From positions 1-46,012 of the forward strand of contig CBDUEV010000018.1 of NCBI GenBank assembly GCA_965366365.1: 46,012 nt of DNA. The letters run 5' to 3'. The position numbers and the translations under genes are program-made. The notes beneath the pieces are model-generated. The model was not told the origin of the DNA and did no database searches. It was given only the letters and a program-made list of their open reading frames with translations. Shown here in pieces: positions 1 to 7,033 of this stretch. Positions within the stretch are counted from its first letter, which is position 1. Each line of letters starts with the position of its first letter. Source of the stretch: CBDUEV01 sp965366365. GTDB lineage: Bacteria > Actinomycetota > Acidimicrobiia > Spongiisociales > JAENVV01.

Positions 1-2
1 CG

Positions 3-860
3 GGCTCAGTCATCCTCCTGGAGAACACGCGCTTCGAGCCGGGCGAAACCCGCAACGACCCCGACCTGGCCAGGGACCTGGCCGAGGGGATCGACCTCTT
101 TGTTCTCGACGCGTTCGGCACCGCCCACCGCGCCCACGCATCGACGGTCGGCGTCACCGAGCACGTGCAATCGGTGGCGGGTCCGTTGCTGTTGGCCGAG
201 GTCACGTCGCTGGAGCGCCTCCTCGACAACCCCGACCGTCCCTTTGTGGTTGTCCTCGGCGGCGCCAAGGTTTCCGACAAGCTAGGCGTGATCAACGCCC
301 TGCTCCCCAAGGTCGATACGATGGCGATCGGGGGAGGGATGTGCTTCACGTTGTTCGCCGCGCAGGGTTCCGAGATCGGGATGTCGCTTTTCGAGGAGGA
401 ACGGCTCGGCGACGTGCGGGAGGTGCTGGCCCACGCCGAGAAGCTGGTGCTGCCCACCGACGTGGTGGTGGCCGATCGATTCGCCGAAGATGCCGGGCCG
501 CGCGTGGTGGGTCGGGACGAGATCCCCGCTGACACCATGGGGCTCGACATCGGACCGGACTCGGCGACTCGGTTCGCGGAGCTCATCCGACAGGCGCGTT
601 CGGTGTTCTGGAACGGGCCGATGGGGGTCTTCGAATGGGAGTCGTTCCGCAACGGAACCGAAACGGTGGGTGAGGCCCTCCGAGGGCATCCGGGTTACAC
701 GGTGGTCGGGGGAGGAGACTCGGTGGCGGCGGTCAGAATGCTGGGACTCGAGGACGAGATCAGCCACGTCTCCACAGGAGGGGGCGCTGGATTGGAAATG
801 TTGGAGGGGAAAGAACTTCCCGGAATCACTGCACTGAAAAGGTGGGCACATGCCACGTAA
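3..860 (+). CDS. pgk: Phosphoglycerate kinase, 3' part (5' end outside window)
   Basis: Catalyses phosphate transfer between 1,3-bisphosphoglycerate and ADP in glycolysis, in the cytoplasm. Frame 3 is open from the first bases. About 285 of the usual ~400 residues are present, so the N-terminal substrate domain is partly missing. Visible family signatures are LLENTRFEPGE followed by a DAFGTAHRAHAST segment, an inter-domain GGAKVSDKLGV stretch, and the C-terminal nucleotide-binding GGGDSVAAV and STGGGAGLEMLEGKELPG. Internal ATG codons such as 165 are not the start, because homology continues upstream. The stop overlaps the tpiA start by 11 bases, so the two are co-transcribed. The gapA gene usually precedes pgk and would lie upstream of the window (inference). 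Confidence 0.96.
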   Translation, partial: GSVILLENTRFEPGETRNDPDLARDLAEGIDLFVLDAFGTAHRAHASTVGVTEHVQSVAGPLLLAEVTSLERLLDNPDRPFVVVLGGAKVSDKLGVINALLPKVDTMAIGGGMCFTLFAAQGSEIGMSLFEEERLGDVREVLAHAEKLVLPTDVVVADRFAEDAGPRVVGRDEIPADTMGLDIGPDSATRFAELIRQARSVFWNGPMGVFEWESFRNGTETVGEALRGHPGYTVVGGGDSVAAVRMLGLEDEISHVSTGGGAGLEMLEGKELPGITALKRWAHAT

Positions 861-1617
861 GGATCTGATCGTTGGGAACTGGAAGATGAACAGCAACCAT
901 CTGGAGGCCATCCAGATGGTCCAGAAGCTGTCGTACCGACTCGACCCGGAGGACTACGACCGCGTCGACGTGGCCGTGGCACCTCCTTTCACCTCGTTGA
1001 GATCGGTGCAGACGGTCATCGAGGCGGACCACCTTCAGATCGGCCTGGCCGCCCAGAACGTCCACTGGGAGGAATCGGGCGCATTCACAGGCGAGATCTC
1101 ACCCCAGATGCTCGCCAAGATGTCCGTGGACTACGTCATCGTTGGTCACTCGGAACGTCGCCAGCTGTTCTCTGAGACCGACGAGACCGTCAACAAGAAG
1201 GTCAAGGCGGTGCTGGCGGCCGGGATGACGCCCATCCTGTGTGTCGGGGAGACATTGGACCAGCGAGAGGCAGAACAGCAGGAAGAGATCGTCACCGCGC
1301 AGGTGGAGAAGGGGTTGGCGGGACTCACGGCCGATCAGGTCACCGAAACCGTGTTGGCGTACGAGCCGATCTGGGCCATCGGGACGGGCCGGACCGCCTC
1401 GGCCGATGACGCCGGCGCCATGGCCACCCACCTCCGCCACGTGCTCTCGCAGGGCTGGCAAGACGCGTCGGAACATGTTCGGATTCTGTACGGCGGGTCC
1501 GTCAACGCCGGGAACATCGCCGGTCTCATGGCCAAGCGGGATATCGACGGAGGCCTGGTCGGGGGAGCGTCCCTCGATCCCGACGGCTTCGCAGCCGTCA
1601 TTCGCTACTGGATTTAG
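850..1617 (+). CDS. tpiA: Triosephosphate isomerase
   Basis: Interconverts dihydroxyacetone phosphate and glyceraldehyde 3-phosphate. At 255 aa it has the normal length for a single TIM barrel. Catalytic residues are visible: Lys12 in NWKMN, His100 in VGHSERR and Glu172 in AYEPIWAIGTG. The phosphate-binding GGSVNAGN is near the C-terminus. ATG 850 gives the standard N-terminus ending in GNWKMN and lies inside the end of pgk, so expression is probably coupled to pgk. It is followed after 9 bases by gpmA, whose GGAGG ribosome site overlaps the tpiA stop. Confidence 0.97.
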   Translation: MPRKDLIVGNWKMNSNHLEAIQMVQKLSYRLDPEDYDRVDVAVAPPFTSLRSVQTVIEADHLQIGLAAQNVHWEESGAFTGEISPQMLAKMSVDYVIVGHSERRQLFSETDETVNKKVKAVLAAGMTPILCVGETLDQREAEQQEEIVTAQVEKGLAGLTADQVTETVLAYEPIWAIGTGRTASADDAGAMATHLRHVLSQGWQDASEHVRILYGGSVNAGNIAGLMAKRDIDGGLVGGASLDPDGFAAVIRYWI

Positions 1618-1626
1618 GAGGCGTAC

Positions 1627-2367
1627 GTGCCAACACTCGTTTTGCTGCGTCATGGACAGAGCACATGGAACCTCGAGAATCGTTTCACTGGTTGGACCGA
1701 TGTCGGCCTCACCGAACAGGGCGAGGCAGAGGCGGTGGCGTCCGGCCGGCTCATGTCGGAAGCCGGTCTCGGTTTCGACATCGTCCACACCTCACTTCAG
1801 CGACGGGCGATCGCCACTGCCAATCTCGCTCTCGACGAGATGGGCCTTTCCTGGATTCCGGTCGTGCGCCACTGGCGTCTCAACGAGCGCCACTACGGAG
1901 CGCTCCAGGGATTGAACAAGAAGGAGACGACCGAACGGCACGGCAAAGAGCAGGTCTTCGAGTGGCGGCGGGGCTATAACACTCGTCCTCCGGCGCTCGA
2001 ACTCTCCGATGAGCGCCATCCGCGTCACGACCCGCGCTACGCGCCGCTGACTCCAGACCTTCTTCCTGCCACCGAGTGCCTGGCCGATGTCGTGGACCGG
2101 ATGCTCCCGTACTGGCACGACCGGATCGTGCCCGATATCCGGGCGGGGAGGCGGGTGTTGGTCGCCGCACACGGCAACAGCTTGCGCGCTCTGGTCAAGC
2201 ACCTGGACGGGATCAGCGATGAGGATATCCCGTCGCTGAACATCCCCACCGGGGTGCCTCTGGTCTACGAACTGGACGAGGATCTGGGACGGCTTTCGTC
2301 GCGCTACCTGGGAGACGCCGAGGCGATCGCCGCCGCTGCGGAGGCCGTGGCCAAACAGGCCGGGTGA
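1627..2367 (+). CDS. gpmA: 2,3-bisphosphoglycerate-dependent phosphoglycerate mutase
   Basis: Converts 3-phosphoglycerate to 2-phosphoglycerate through a phosphohistidine. The 246-aa protein begins with LLRHGQSTWN, which carries the phosphorylated His9. It continues with RFTGWTDVGLTEQG, the acid Glu87 in NERHYGALQG, and the second catalytic His182 in AAHGNSLRAL. This is the dPGM layout with the KHLDGISDEDI tail, not the shorter phosphatase-like members of the family. The start is GTG at 1627, with GGAGG at 1617-1621. It is the third gene of a glycolytic operon with pgk and tpiA. In mycobacteria gpm is not in this operon, so its presence here is a local difference. Confidence 0.95.
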   Translation: MPTLVLLRHGQSTWNLENRFTGWTDVGLTEQGEAEAVASGRLMSEAGLGFDIVHTSLQRRAIATANLALDEMGLSWIPVVRHWRLNERHYGALQGLNKKETTERHGKEQVFEWRRGYNTRPPALELSDERHPRHDPRYAPLTPDLLPATECLADVVDRMLPYWHDRIVPDIRAGRRVLVAAHGNSLRALVKHLDGISDEDIPSLNIPTGVPLVYELDEDLGRLSSRYLGDAEAIAAAAEAVAKQAG

Positions 2368-2375
2368 CCGGTGAC

Positions 2376-2404
2376 TTGACCTAGACTGTGGGTATCTCCA
2401 TACT
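2376..2404 (+). promoter_or_regulatory. Promoter of secG
   Basis: TTGACC (2376-2381), a 17-base spacer and CATACT (2399-2404) form a good housekeeping sigma-factor promoter. It lies just after the gpmA stop, so secG can be transcribed separately from the glycolytic operon. A second possible -10, TAGACT at 2382-2387, has no matching -35. Confidence 0.6.
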
Positions 2405-2432
2405 TCTCTGCTGACTCTTCAGAGGTTCCGAC

Positions 2433-2663
2433 TTGCTCAACACCATTCTCATCGTCTTTCACTCGATCATCTCCCTCACCCTGATCGTGTTGATTCTCTT
2501 GCACGCCGGTCGCGGCGGCATGTCCGACCTGTTCGGCGGCGGGATGGGCCCCCAATCAGCGATGGGTTCCACGGTCGTCGAGCGAAACCTCGACCGGATG
2601 ACCGTGGCCGTGGCCATCACCTTCGGGATCACCACGATGCTGCTCACCTGGCTCCTCGGCTAG
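2433..2663 (+). CDS. secG: Preprotein translocase subunit SecG
   Basis: Small membrane subunit of the SecYEG channel. The 76-aa protein has two hydrophobic helices, roughly residues 3-24 and 55-75. Between them is a glycine-rich cytoplasmic loop (GRGGMSDLFGGGMG) typical of actinobacterial SecG. The start is TTG at 2433, chosen because AGAGG at 2421-2425 sits 7 bases upstream and no ATG fits. Position after tpi and pgk matches the mycobacterial order gap-pgk-tpi-secG. Start codon is the least certain point. Confidence 0.88.
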   Translation: MLNTILIVFHSIISLTLIVLILLHAGRGGMSDLFGGGMGPQSAMGSTVVERNLDRMTVAVAITFGITTMLLTWLLG

Positions 2664-2676
2664 GCGACGCACGCCC

Positions 2677-4491
2677 GTGAGCGACCCGCCACCCTCCGGA
2701 TGGGCGCGTAATCTCCGATGGGGTCCGCTGGCGTTGACCACCATGGGGCTGATCGGCCTGCTGGTGGTGTTCGTCCCGGGGAACGGAACCCCCCAACTCG
2801 AAGCAGTCACCACATCGACGTCGACCACGACGACCACGACGGCGCCCCCGACCACCACGACCACGACGACACCGGTGACCACCACCACGACCGTGGCAGT
2901 CGGTCCGCGCGGAGGGGAAGCGTTGGTGGCTCTGGCCGGACCGATCCCGACCACCGTACATCCCTGGGCAACCGAGACCTCCGAGATCACCGAGGCGGTC
3001 GCCGCCGTGACGGCCGCCCGTGCCTTCGCCACCGATCCGGTCACCCTCGACCCCATCCCTTCGGTGCTCGCCGAAATCCCCAGCCTCGAAAACGGTGGTC
3101 TCGTCTACGGGGAGGAGGGGACGGCAACCGTGACACTCCGGATCCGGCCGGAAGCGCGCTGGTCCGATGGCACACCGATCACCGGCTCCGATTTCGTGTT
3201 CACGGCTCAATTGCTGGCAGCGGATGCCCGACTTCCGGCCACGGTACGTTCGCTCTACGGTCTGATCGTCGAAGACTCTTGGCTGGTGGGGCCTGACACG
3301 GTGCGGTTCACCCTGTCAGAACGCACCATCGAGTATGTAGCGTTGTTCGACCCGATCCTGCCCCGCCACCAGATGGAAGGCACCGACCTGTTCACAGATT
3401 GGCTGGAGCGCCCCTGGCTGTCGGGCGGGCCGTTCGTGGTCGAGCAAATCGATGCCGACGGTGTGCAGCTGGTCGCCAGCCCGTCCTTCTGGGAGTTGGG
3501 TTCCGACGGCCAACCCCTTCCGTATCTCGAACGCCTGGAGCTGACGACTCTGTCGGCGCCGGACGGCTCGCCGCGCCCGGAGCCGGCCGATGTGACCTCC
3601 CTCCCTCCCGGACCCATCGACGAGCAGTTTGCCGACGCAGCCGACTCCTCCATCTTCTCGGCGCAAGGTCGCGAATGGGAGCACATGGCGTTTCAATTCG
3701 GTTCGGGGAGACTCGACGTCAATCCGCGGTCTCTCAATGCCTCCCTGACCTTCCGGACCGCCGCCGCCAGCCTGATCGACAGGACAGCCCTCACCTCCGA
3801 GTTCTTTCCGGGCGAGCGGCAGCCGTTGGACTCGGTGGTAGGCGCGTCCTGGTCGGCGGGGCGCGGAACCGGTTGGCCCGAGCCGACCGAAATGGCCCCC
3901 GATCTTCTCGAGCAGATCGCCGCCGAACTCGAAACGACCTTCGAAGAACCACCCACCGTCGAGCTCGTCACCACCGACAGTCTCGACCGCACCCAGTTCG
4001 TGGGGGCGGTCCTCCAGTCCTTGGCATCGGCGGGATTCGGCGTCGACGTCTCCTTGGAAGACCCCGGCCTGTTCTTCCGCGACTTCGTGATCGCCGGCGA
4101 GTTCGATCTCGCCGAGTTCGCGTGGACAGCCACCCCCGGGCCGGTGGGGGCGGTGCGCGACCTCGAGGAGCGGTTCGTGTCGAGTCCCACCCGAGGAGGG
4201 TTCAACTTCTACCGGTGGGGTTCGGACGGTGCGGCGGGAACCGGAGACGAAACCGAGGCGTTTCGGGCGCTGGTCGCCGGCCTGGACGATCAGATGGACT
4301 TGTCGGCCCTGGCCGCCGACCTGCAGCGCGCCGATGACACCCTGGCTTCCAACGTCGTCGTCATCCCCCTCTACATCGAACTCACCCATGCCGCGGTGGC
4401 CGACAGCCTCACCGGGTACATCCAACCTGCCGGAGGCTTGCCGGTCACCACGGGAGCGGCCCTCTGGCAGAACCCTTCCGGGACGGGATGA
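2677..4491 (+). CDS. Membrane-anchored ABC-type solute-binding protein (SBP_bac_5 family)
   Basis: Probable extracytoplasmic binding protein of the peptide/nickel (OppA/DppA) type. The 604-aa protein starts at GTG 2677. It has a short basic N-terminus, one hydrophobic helix at about residues 16-34 and a Thr-rich linker at about 45-75. The binding domain follows, with the family signature ARWSDGTPITGSDFVFT and periplasmic-binding repeats to the end. No lipobox cysteine follows the helix, so it is more likely held by an uncleaved N-terminal anchor than as a lipoprotein. No permease or ATPase gene lies nearby, so it is an orphan receptor or uses a transporter encoded elsewhere. The ligand cannot be told from sequence. 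The linker resembles those on many actinobacterial surface proteins. Confidence 0.82.
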   Translation: MSDPPPSGWARNLRWGPLALTTMGLIGLLVVFVPGNGTPQLEAVTTSTSTTTTTTAPPTTTTTTTPVTTTTTVAVGPRGGEALVALAGPIPTTVHPWATETSEITEAVAAVTAARAFATDPVTLDPIPSVLAEIPSLENGGLVYGEEGTATVTLRIRPEARWSDGTPITGSDFVFTAQLLAADARLPATVRSLYGLIVEDSWLVGPDTVRFTLSERTIEYVALFDPILPRHQMEGTDLFTDWLERPWLSGGPFVVEQIDADGVQLVASPSFWELGSDGQPLPYLERLELTTLSAPDGSPRPEPADVTSLPPGPIDEQFADAADSSIFSAQGREWEHMAFQFGSGRLDVNPRSLNASLTFRTAAASLIDRTALTSEFFPGERQPLDSVVGASWSAGRGTGWPEPTEMAPDLLEQIAAELETTFEEPPTVELVTTDSLDRTQFVGAVLQSLASAGFGVDVSLEDPGLFFRDFVIAGEFDLAEFAWTATPGPVGAVRDLEERFVSSPTRGGFNFYRWGSDGAAGTGDETEAFRALVAGLDDQMDLSALAADLQRADDTLASNVVVIPLYIELTHAAVADSLTGYIQPAGGLPVTTGAALWQNPSGTG

Positions 4492-4494
4492 GGA

Positions 4495-4523
4495 TTCGTG
4501 CCCGCTTTCGGGCGCGGTATACT
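4495..4523 (+). promoter_or_regulatory. Promoter of tRNA-Leu
   Basis: TTCGTG (4495-4500), a 17-base spacer and TATACT (4518-4523) lie 31 bases before the first base of the tRNA and directly after the stop of the binding-protein gene. The -10 matches the consensus at five of six positions; the -35 is weak. Confidence 0.55.
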
Positions 4524-4554
4524 TCGCGGGTGCCGGGGTATCCCGGCGTTTCCA

Positions 4555-4640
4555 GTCGGAGTGGCGGAATGGCAGACGCGCTAGCTTGAGGGGCTAGTGT
4601 CCGAAAGGGCGTGGGGGTTCAAGTCCCCCCTCCGACACCA
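4555..4640 (+). tRNA. tRNA-Leu, anticodon GAG
   Basis: A class II tRNA of 86 bases with CCA encoded at 4638-4640. The acceptor stem is GTCGGAG (4555-4561) with CTCCGAC (4630-4636), and the discriminator base is A. The anticodon stem CTAGC/GCTAG encloses the loop TTGAGGG, so the anticodon is GAG and reads CUC/CUU leucine codons. A long variable arm and a T arm with GTTCAAG follow. It is a single transcription unit with its own promoter and terminator. Confidence 0.95.
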
Positions 4641-4644
4641 CGTG

Positions 4645-4673
4645 AAACGGCCCCGTCTCGGGGCCGTTTTTTT
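4645..4673 (+). terminator. Rho-independent terminator after tRNA-Leu
   Basis: An 11-bp perfect stem (4645-4655 with 4659-4669), loop TCT, ends in a run of seven T (4667-4673). It lies five bases after the tRNA CCA end. It is the only textbook intrinsic terminator with a full T tract in the window. Confidence 0.92.
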
Positions 4674-4704
4674 CGTTGTCGTGCTGGTGGGCAGACCGGC
4701 CGGT

Positions 4705-4710
4705 TACCCT
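4705..4710 (+). promoter_or_regulatory. -10 element of the thioesterase gene
   Basis: TACCCT at 4705-4710 is six bases before ATG 4717. The transcript would begin at or next to the start codon, so the mRNA is probably leaderless. No clear -35 is seen. Confidence 0.45.
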
Positions 4711-4716
4711 GCGGCC

Positions 4717-5124
4717 ATGTCCGAACTCGTTCCGCGGCTCCTCGATGCCGATCGCTACGCCCGTTCGCTGGGGGTCGATCTGGTCGCCCACGGTCCGGGG
4801 ACGGCCACGGTCGAAATGACTGTCACGGACGCTCATCTCAACTTCGTGAAGGTGGCGCACGGGGGAGCGACATTCTCTCTGGCCGATTGCGCCTTCAGTC
4901 TCGCCTCGAACAGTCACGGCCCGGTGGCCGTGGCCATCGACACGCATTTCGCTCTCACGGCGGCGGCGCGGATGGGAGATCGTCTCACCGCCACTGCAGA
5001 GGAGACGACCCGCGGCAAGCAATTGGCCACCTACCGAGTCACAGTCTCGCGGGAGGACGGACGGGTTGTGGGTGTCTTCACCGGTACCGTCTTCATCACC
5101 GGGGATCGCCACGATTTGCAGTGA
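4717..5124 (+). CDS. paaI: PaaI-type hotdog-fold thioesterase
   Basis: Probable acyl-CoA thioesterase of the PaaI/YbgC hotdog superfamily, 135 aa. The diagnostic segment NFVKVAHGGATFSLADCAF matches the PaaI motif in which HGG and the following Asp line the active site. The C-terminal half carries the usual KQLATYRVTV and GTVFITG strands. The frame stays open back into the tRNA gene. ATG 4717 is chosen because it gives the family length and follows a -10 element by six bases. In phenylacetate degraders PaaI removes dead-end CoA esters, but no other paa genes are here. With the acyl-CoA dehydrogenases downstream, a general CoA-ester housekeeping role is as likely. Family is firm, substrate is not. 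Confidence 0.85.
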   Translation: MSELVPRLLDADRYARSLGVDLVAHGPGTATVEMTVTDAHLNFVKVAHGGATFSLADCAFSLASNSHGPVAVAIDTHFALTAAARMGDRLTATAEETTRGKQLATYRVTVSREDGRVVGVFTGTVFITGDRHDLQ

Positions 5125-5131
5125 GTAGGGG

Positions 5132-5161
5132 CTGACCGATGCGGTGGCGAGCCCGTAACAT
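5132..5161 (+). promoter_or_regulatory. Promoter of the DmdC-type dehydrogenase
   Basis: CTGACC (5132-5137), an 18-base spacer and TAACAT (5156-5161) are followed after six bases by ATG 5168. This is consistent with a leaderless transcript. Confidence 0.5.
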
Positions 5162-5167
5162 GGGCGC

Positions 5168-6952
5168 ATGGATTACATGCCCCCACTTGCAGACATGCGG
5201 TTTGTGCTCTCCGACCTGCTCGAACTCGACGCACTGACCAAGCTCGAACCCTTCGGACACGCCGACACCGAGACGGTGATGGGACTTCTCGAAGAGAGCG
5301 GAAGATTCAATCGGGAGGTGATCGCTCCCACCAATCGAGTCGGCGATATCGAATCGAGCGTGCTCGGCGCCGACGGAACGGTCACCGTTCCCACCGGATT
5401 CACCGAGGCGTACCGGCAATTCGTGGCGGCCGGTTGGGGCGGGATCCAGTTCGATCCCGAATACGGTGGCGGAGGACTTCCCTGGATCGTGGGGCTCGCC
5501 AACCAGGAACTGACCGTCTCCGCCAACATGGCGTTCTCGCTGTGCCCGATGCTCACCCAGGGAGCCATCGAGGCCCTGTCTTCGCATGGGTCCGAGGAGA
5601 TGAAGGAGCGGTACCTCGCCAAGATGATCTCGGGGGAGTGGAGCGGGACCATGAACCTCACCGAGCCACACGCCGGTTCCGATGTGGGTGCGCTCACCAC
5701 CAAGGCGGTTCCCAACGACGACGGGACATGGTCGATCAGCGGCAACAAGATCTTCATCACGTGGGGAGAGCACGAGATGGCCGACAACATCGTGCATCTC
5801 GTCCTGGCCCGAACCCCGGGTGCGCCTCCGGGGACCAAAGGCATCAGCCTGTTTCTCGTCCCGAAATACCTGGTCGCCGCCGATGGATCGCTGGGAGGGC
5901 GCAACGACGTTCGTTGCGTCTCACTGGAACACAAGCTCGGAATCAAGGCGAGTCCGACCGCGGTGTTGGCGTTCGGCGAGGACACCGGTGCGATCGGGGA
6001 GCTCATCGGCGAGGAAAACCAAGGCATGCGCTACATGTTCACCATGATGAACAACGCCCGGCTGACGGTGGGCTTGGAAGGGTTGGCCCTGGCCGAGCGC
6101 GCCTATCAACACGCTCTCGCCTACGCCCAGGAGCGGCTCCAGGGACGAGCACCCGGTGCGGCCCCAGGCACCTCCTCGCCGATCATCGAACATCCCGATG
6201 TTCGCCGCATGTTGATGACGATGAAGGCATCGATCGAAGCGATGCGAGCACTCCTGTATCTCAACGCCCGCAGTATCGACTACGCCAAGTTCGGCGAGGA
6301 CGAAGCGACCCGGGCAGCCAATGAGGAACTCACCCAGATCCTCATCCCGCTCTCCAAAGCCTGGTGCACCGACCTCGGCGTCGAGTTGACCTCACTGGCC
6401 GTCCAGGTCTTCGGGGGCATGGGGTACGTCGAGGAGACCGGTGTTGCCCAACACTTCCGCGATGCCCGGATCGGCCCGATCTACGAAGGTACCAACGGGA
6501 TCCAGGCCATCGACCTGGTGATGAGGAAACTGCCCATGCGCTCAGGAGCGGCGGTGACCGACTACCTGGCGGCCATTGCAGAAACGGCCGACGAAGCGGT
6601 CCGCGCCGGAGGATCGCTTGCGCAGATGGGCGAGCGGCTCTCGTCGGCGGTGGCCGTGACGCAGGGCGCTACGGATTGGCTCCTGTCTGCAGAGGCCCCT
6701 GATCGGCTGGCAGGGGCGACGCCCTACCTGCGCATGCTGGCCACCGTCTCGGGTGGTTGGATGATGGTCAAGTCCGCCTTGAAGGCCACGGCCCGGGTGG
6801 CCGAAGGCGCCGGAGACGCCGAGTTCTACGCGGCGAAGAACGCCACGGCGGCCTTCTATACGGAGCAGATCCTGCCCACCGCGGAGGGTCTCGCACCGGC
6901 GGTGATGGCCGGAGTCGGCCAGCTGGCCGCGGTTCCGATCAGCCAACTCTGA
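5168..6952 (+). CDS. Acyl-CoA dehydrogenase, DmdC-like (long type)
   Basis: FAD-dependent alpha,beta-dehydrogenation of an acyl-CoA. At 594 aa it is longer than ordinary ~380-aa acyl-CoA dehydrogenases. It has the build of the DmdC / 3-methylmercaptopropionyl-CoA dehydrogenase group: an N-terminal helical extension (about 1-60), the catalytic core, and an extra C-terminal helical domain (about 460-594). Seen are LTEPHAGSDVGAL (flavin/substrate loop), GMGYVEETGVAQHFRD, and Glu440 in IYEGTNGIQA, the position of the catalytic base in this subfamily. The family also contains fatty acyl-CoA enzymes, so use of dimethylsulfoniopropionate products is only a possibility. No dmdA, dmdB or dmdD gene is adjacent. 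Confidence 0.88.
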   Translation: MDYMPPLADMRFVLSDLLELDALTKLEPFGHADTETVMGLLEESGRFNREVIAPTNRVGDIESSVLGADGTVTVPTGFTEAYRQFVAAGWGGIQFDPEYGGGGLPWIVGLANQELTVSANMAFSLCPMLTQGAIEALSSHGSEEMKERYLAKMISGEWSGTMNLTEPHAGSDVGALTTKAVPNDDGTWSISGNKIFITWGEHEMADNIVHLVLARTPGAPPGTKGISLFLVPKYLVAADGSLGGRNDVRCVSLEHKLGIKASPTAVLAFGEDTGAIGELIGEENQGMRYMFTMMNNARLTVGLEGLALAERAYQHALAYAQERLQGRAPGAAPGTSSPIIEHPDVRRMLMTMKASIEAMRALLYLNARSIDYAKFGEDEATRAANEELTQILIPLSKAWCTDLGVELTSLAVQVFGGMGYVEETGVAQHFRDARIGPIYEGTNGIQAIDLVMRKLPMRSGAAVTDYLAAIAETADEAVRAGGSLAQMGERLSSAVAVTQGATDWLLSAEAPDRLAGATPYLRMLATVSGGWMMVKSALKATARVAEGAGDAEFYAAKNATAAFYTEQILPTAEGLAPAVMAGVGQLAAVPISQL

Positions 6953-6976
6953 GCCAGACCCCGAGATGTCGCCTGC

Positions 6977-7033
6977 CGCCCTTTCTCCAGGGCGACGGGC
7001 CGGGGGACTCGCCTCCTGCCTGGTTCAGGCGGG
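6977..7033. terminator. Possible convergent termination hairpins
   Basis: The 72-base gap between the converging dehydrogenase genes holds CGCCCT/AGGGCG (6977-6982 with 6989-6994). It also holds an 8-bp stem with one G-T pair (7015-7022 with 7026-7033), which overlaps the aidB stop codon. Neither has a T tract, so termination is only suggested. Confidence 0.3.

Noticed and set aside
2815..2905. Tandem-repeat-like ACC/ACG run
   Set aside because: It encodes the Thr-rich linker of the binding protein and varies in codon choice, so it is coding sequence rather than a satellite or CRISPR-like repeat.
4597..4716. Upstream extension of the thioesterase frame into the tRNA gene
   Set aside because: The extension would read through tRNA-Leu and its terminator. 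Homology and the -10 element both point to ATG 4717.
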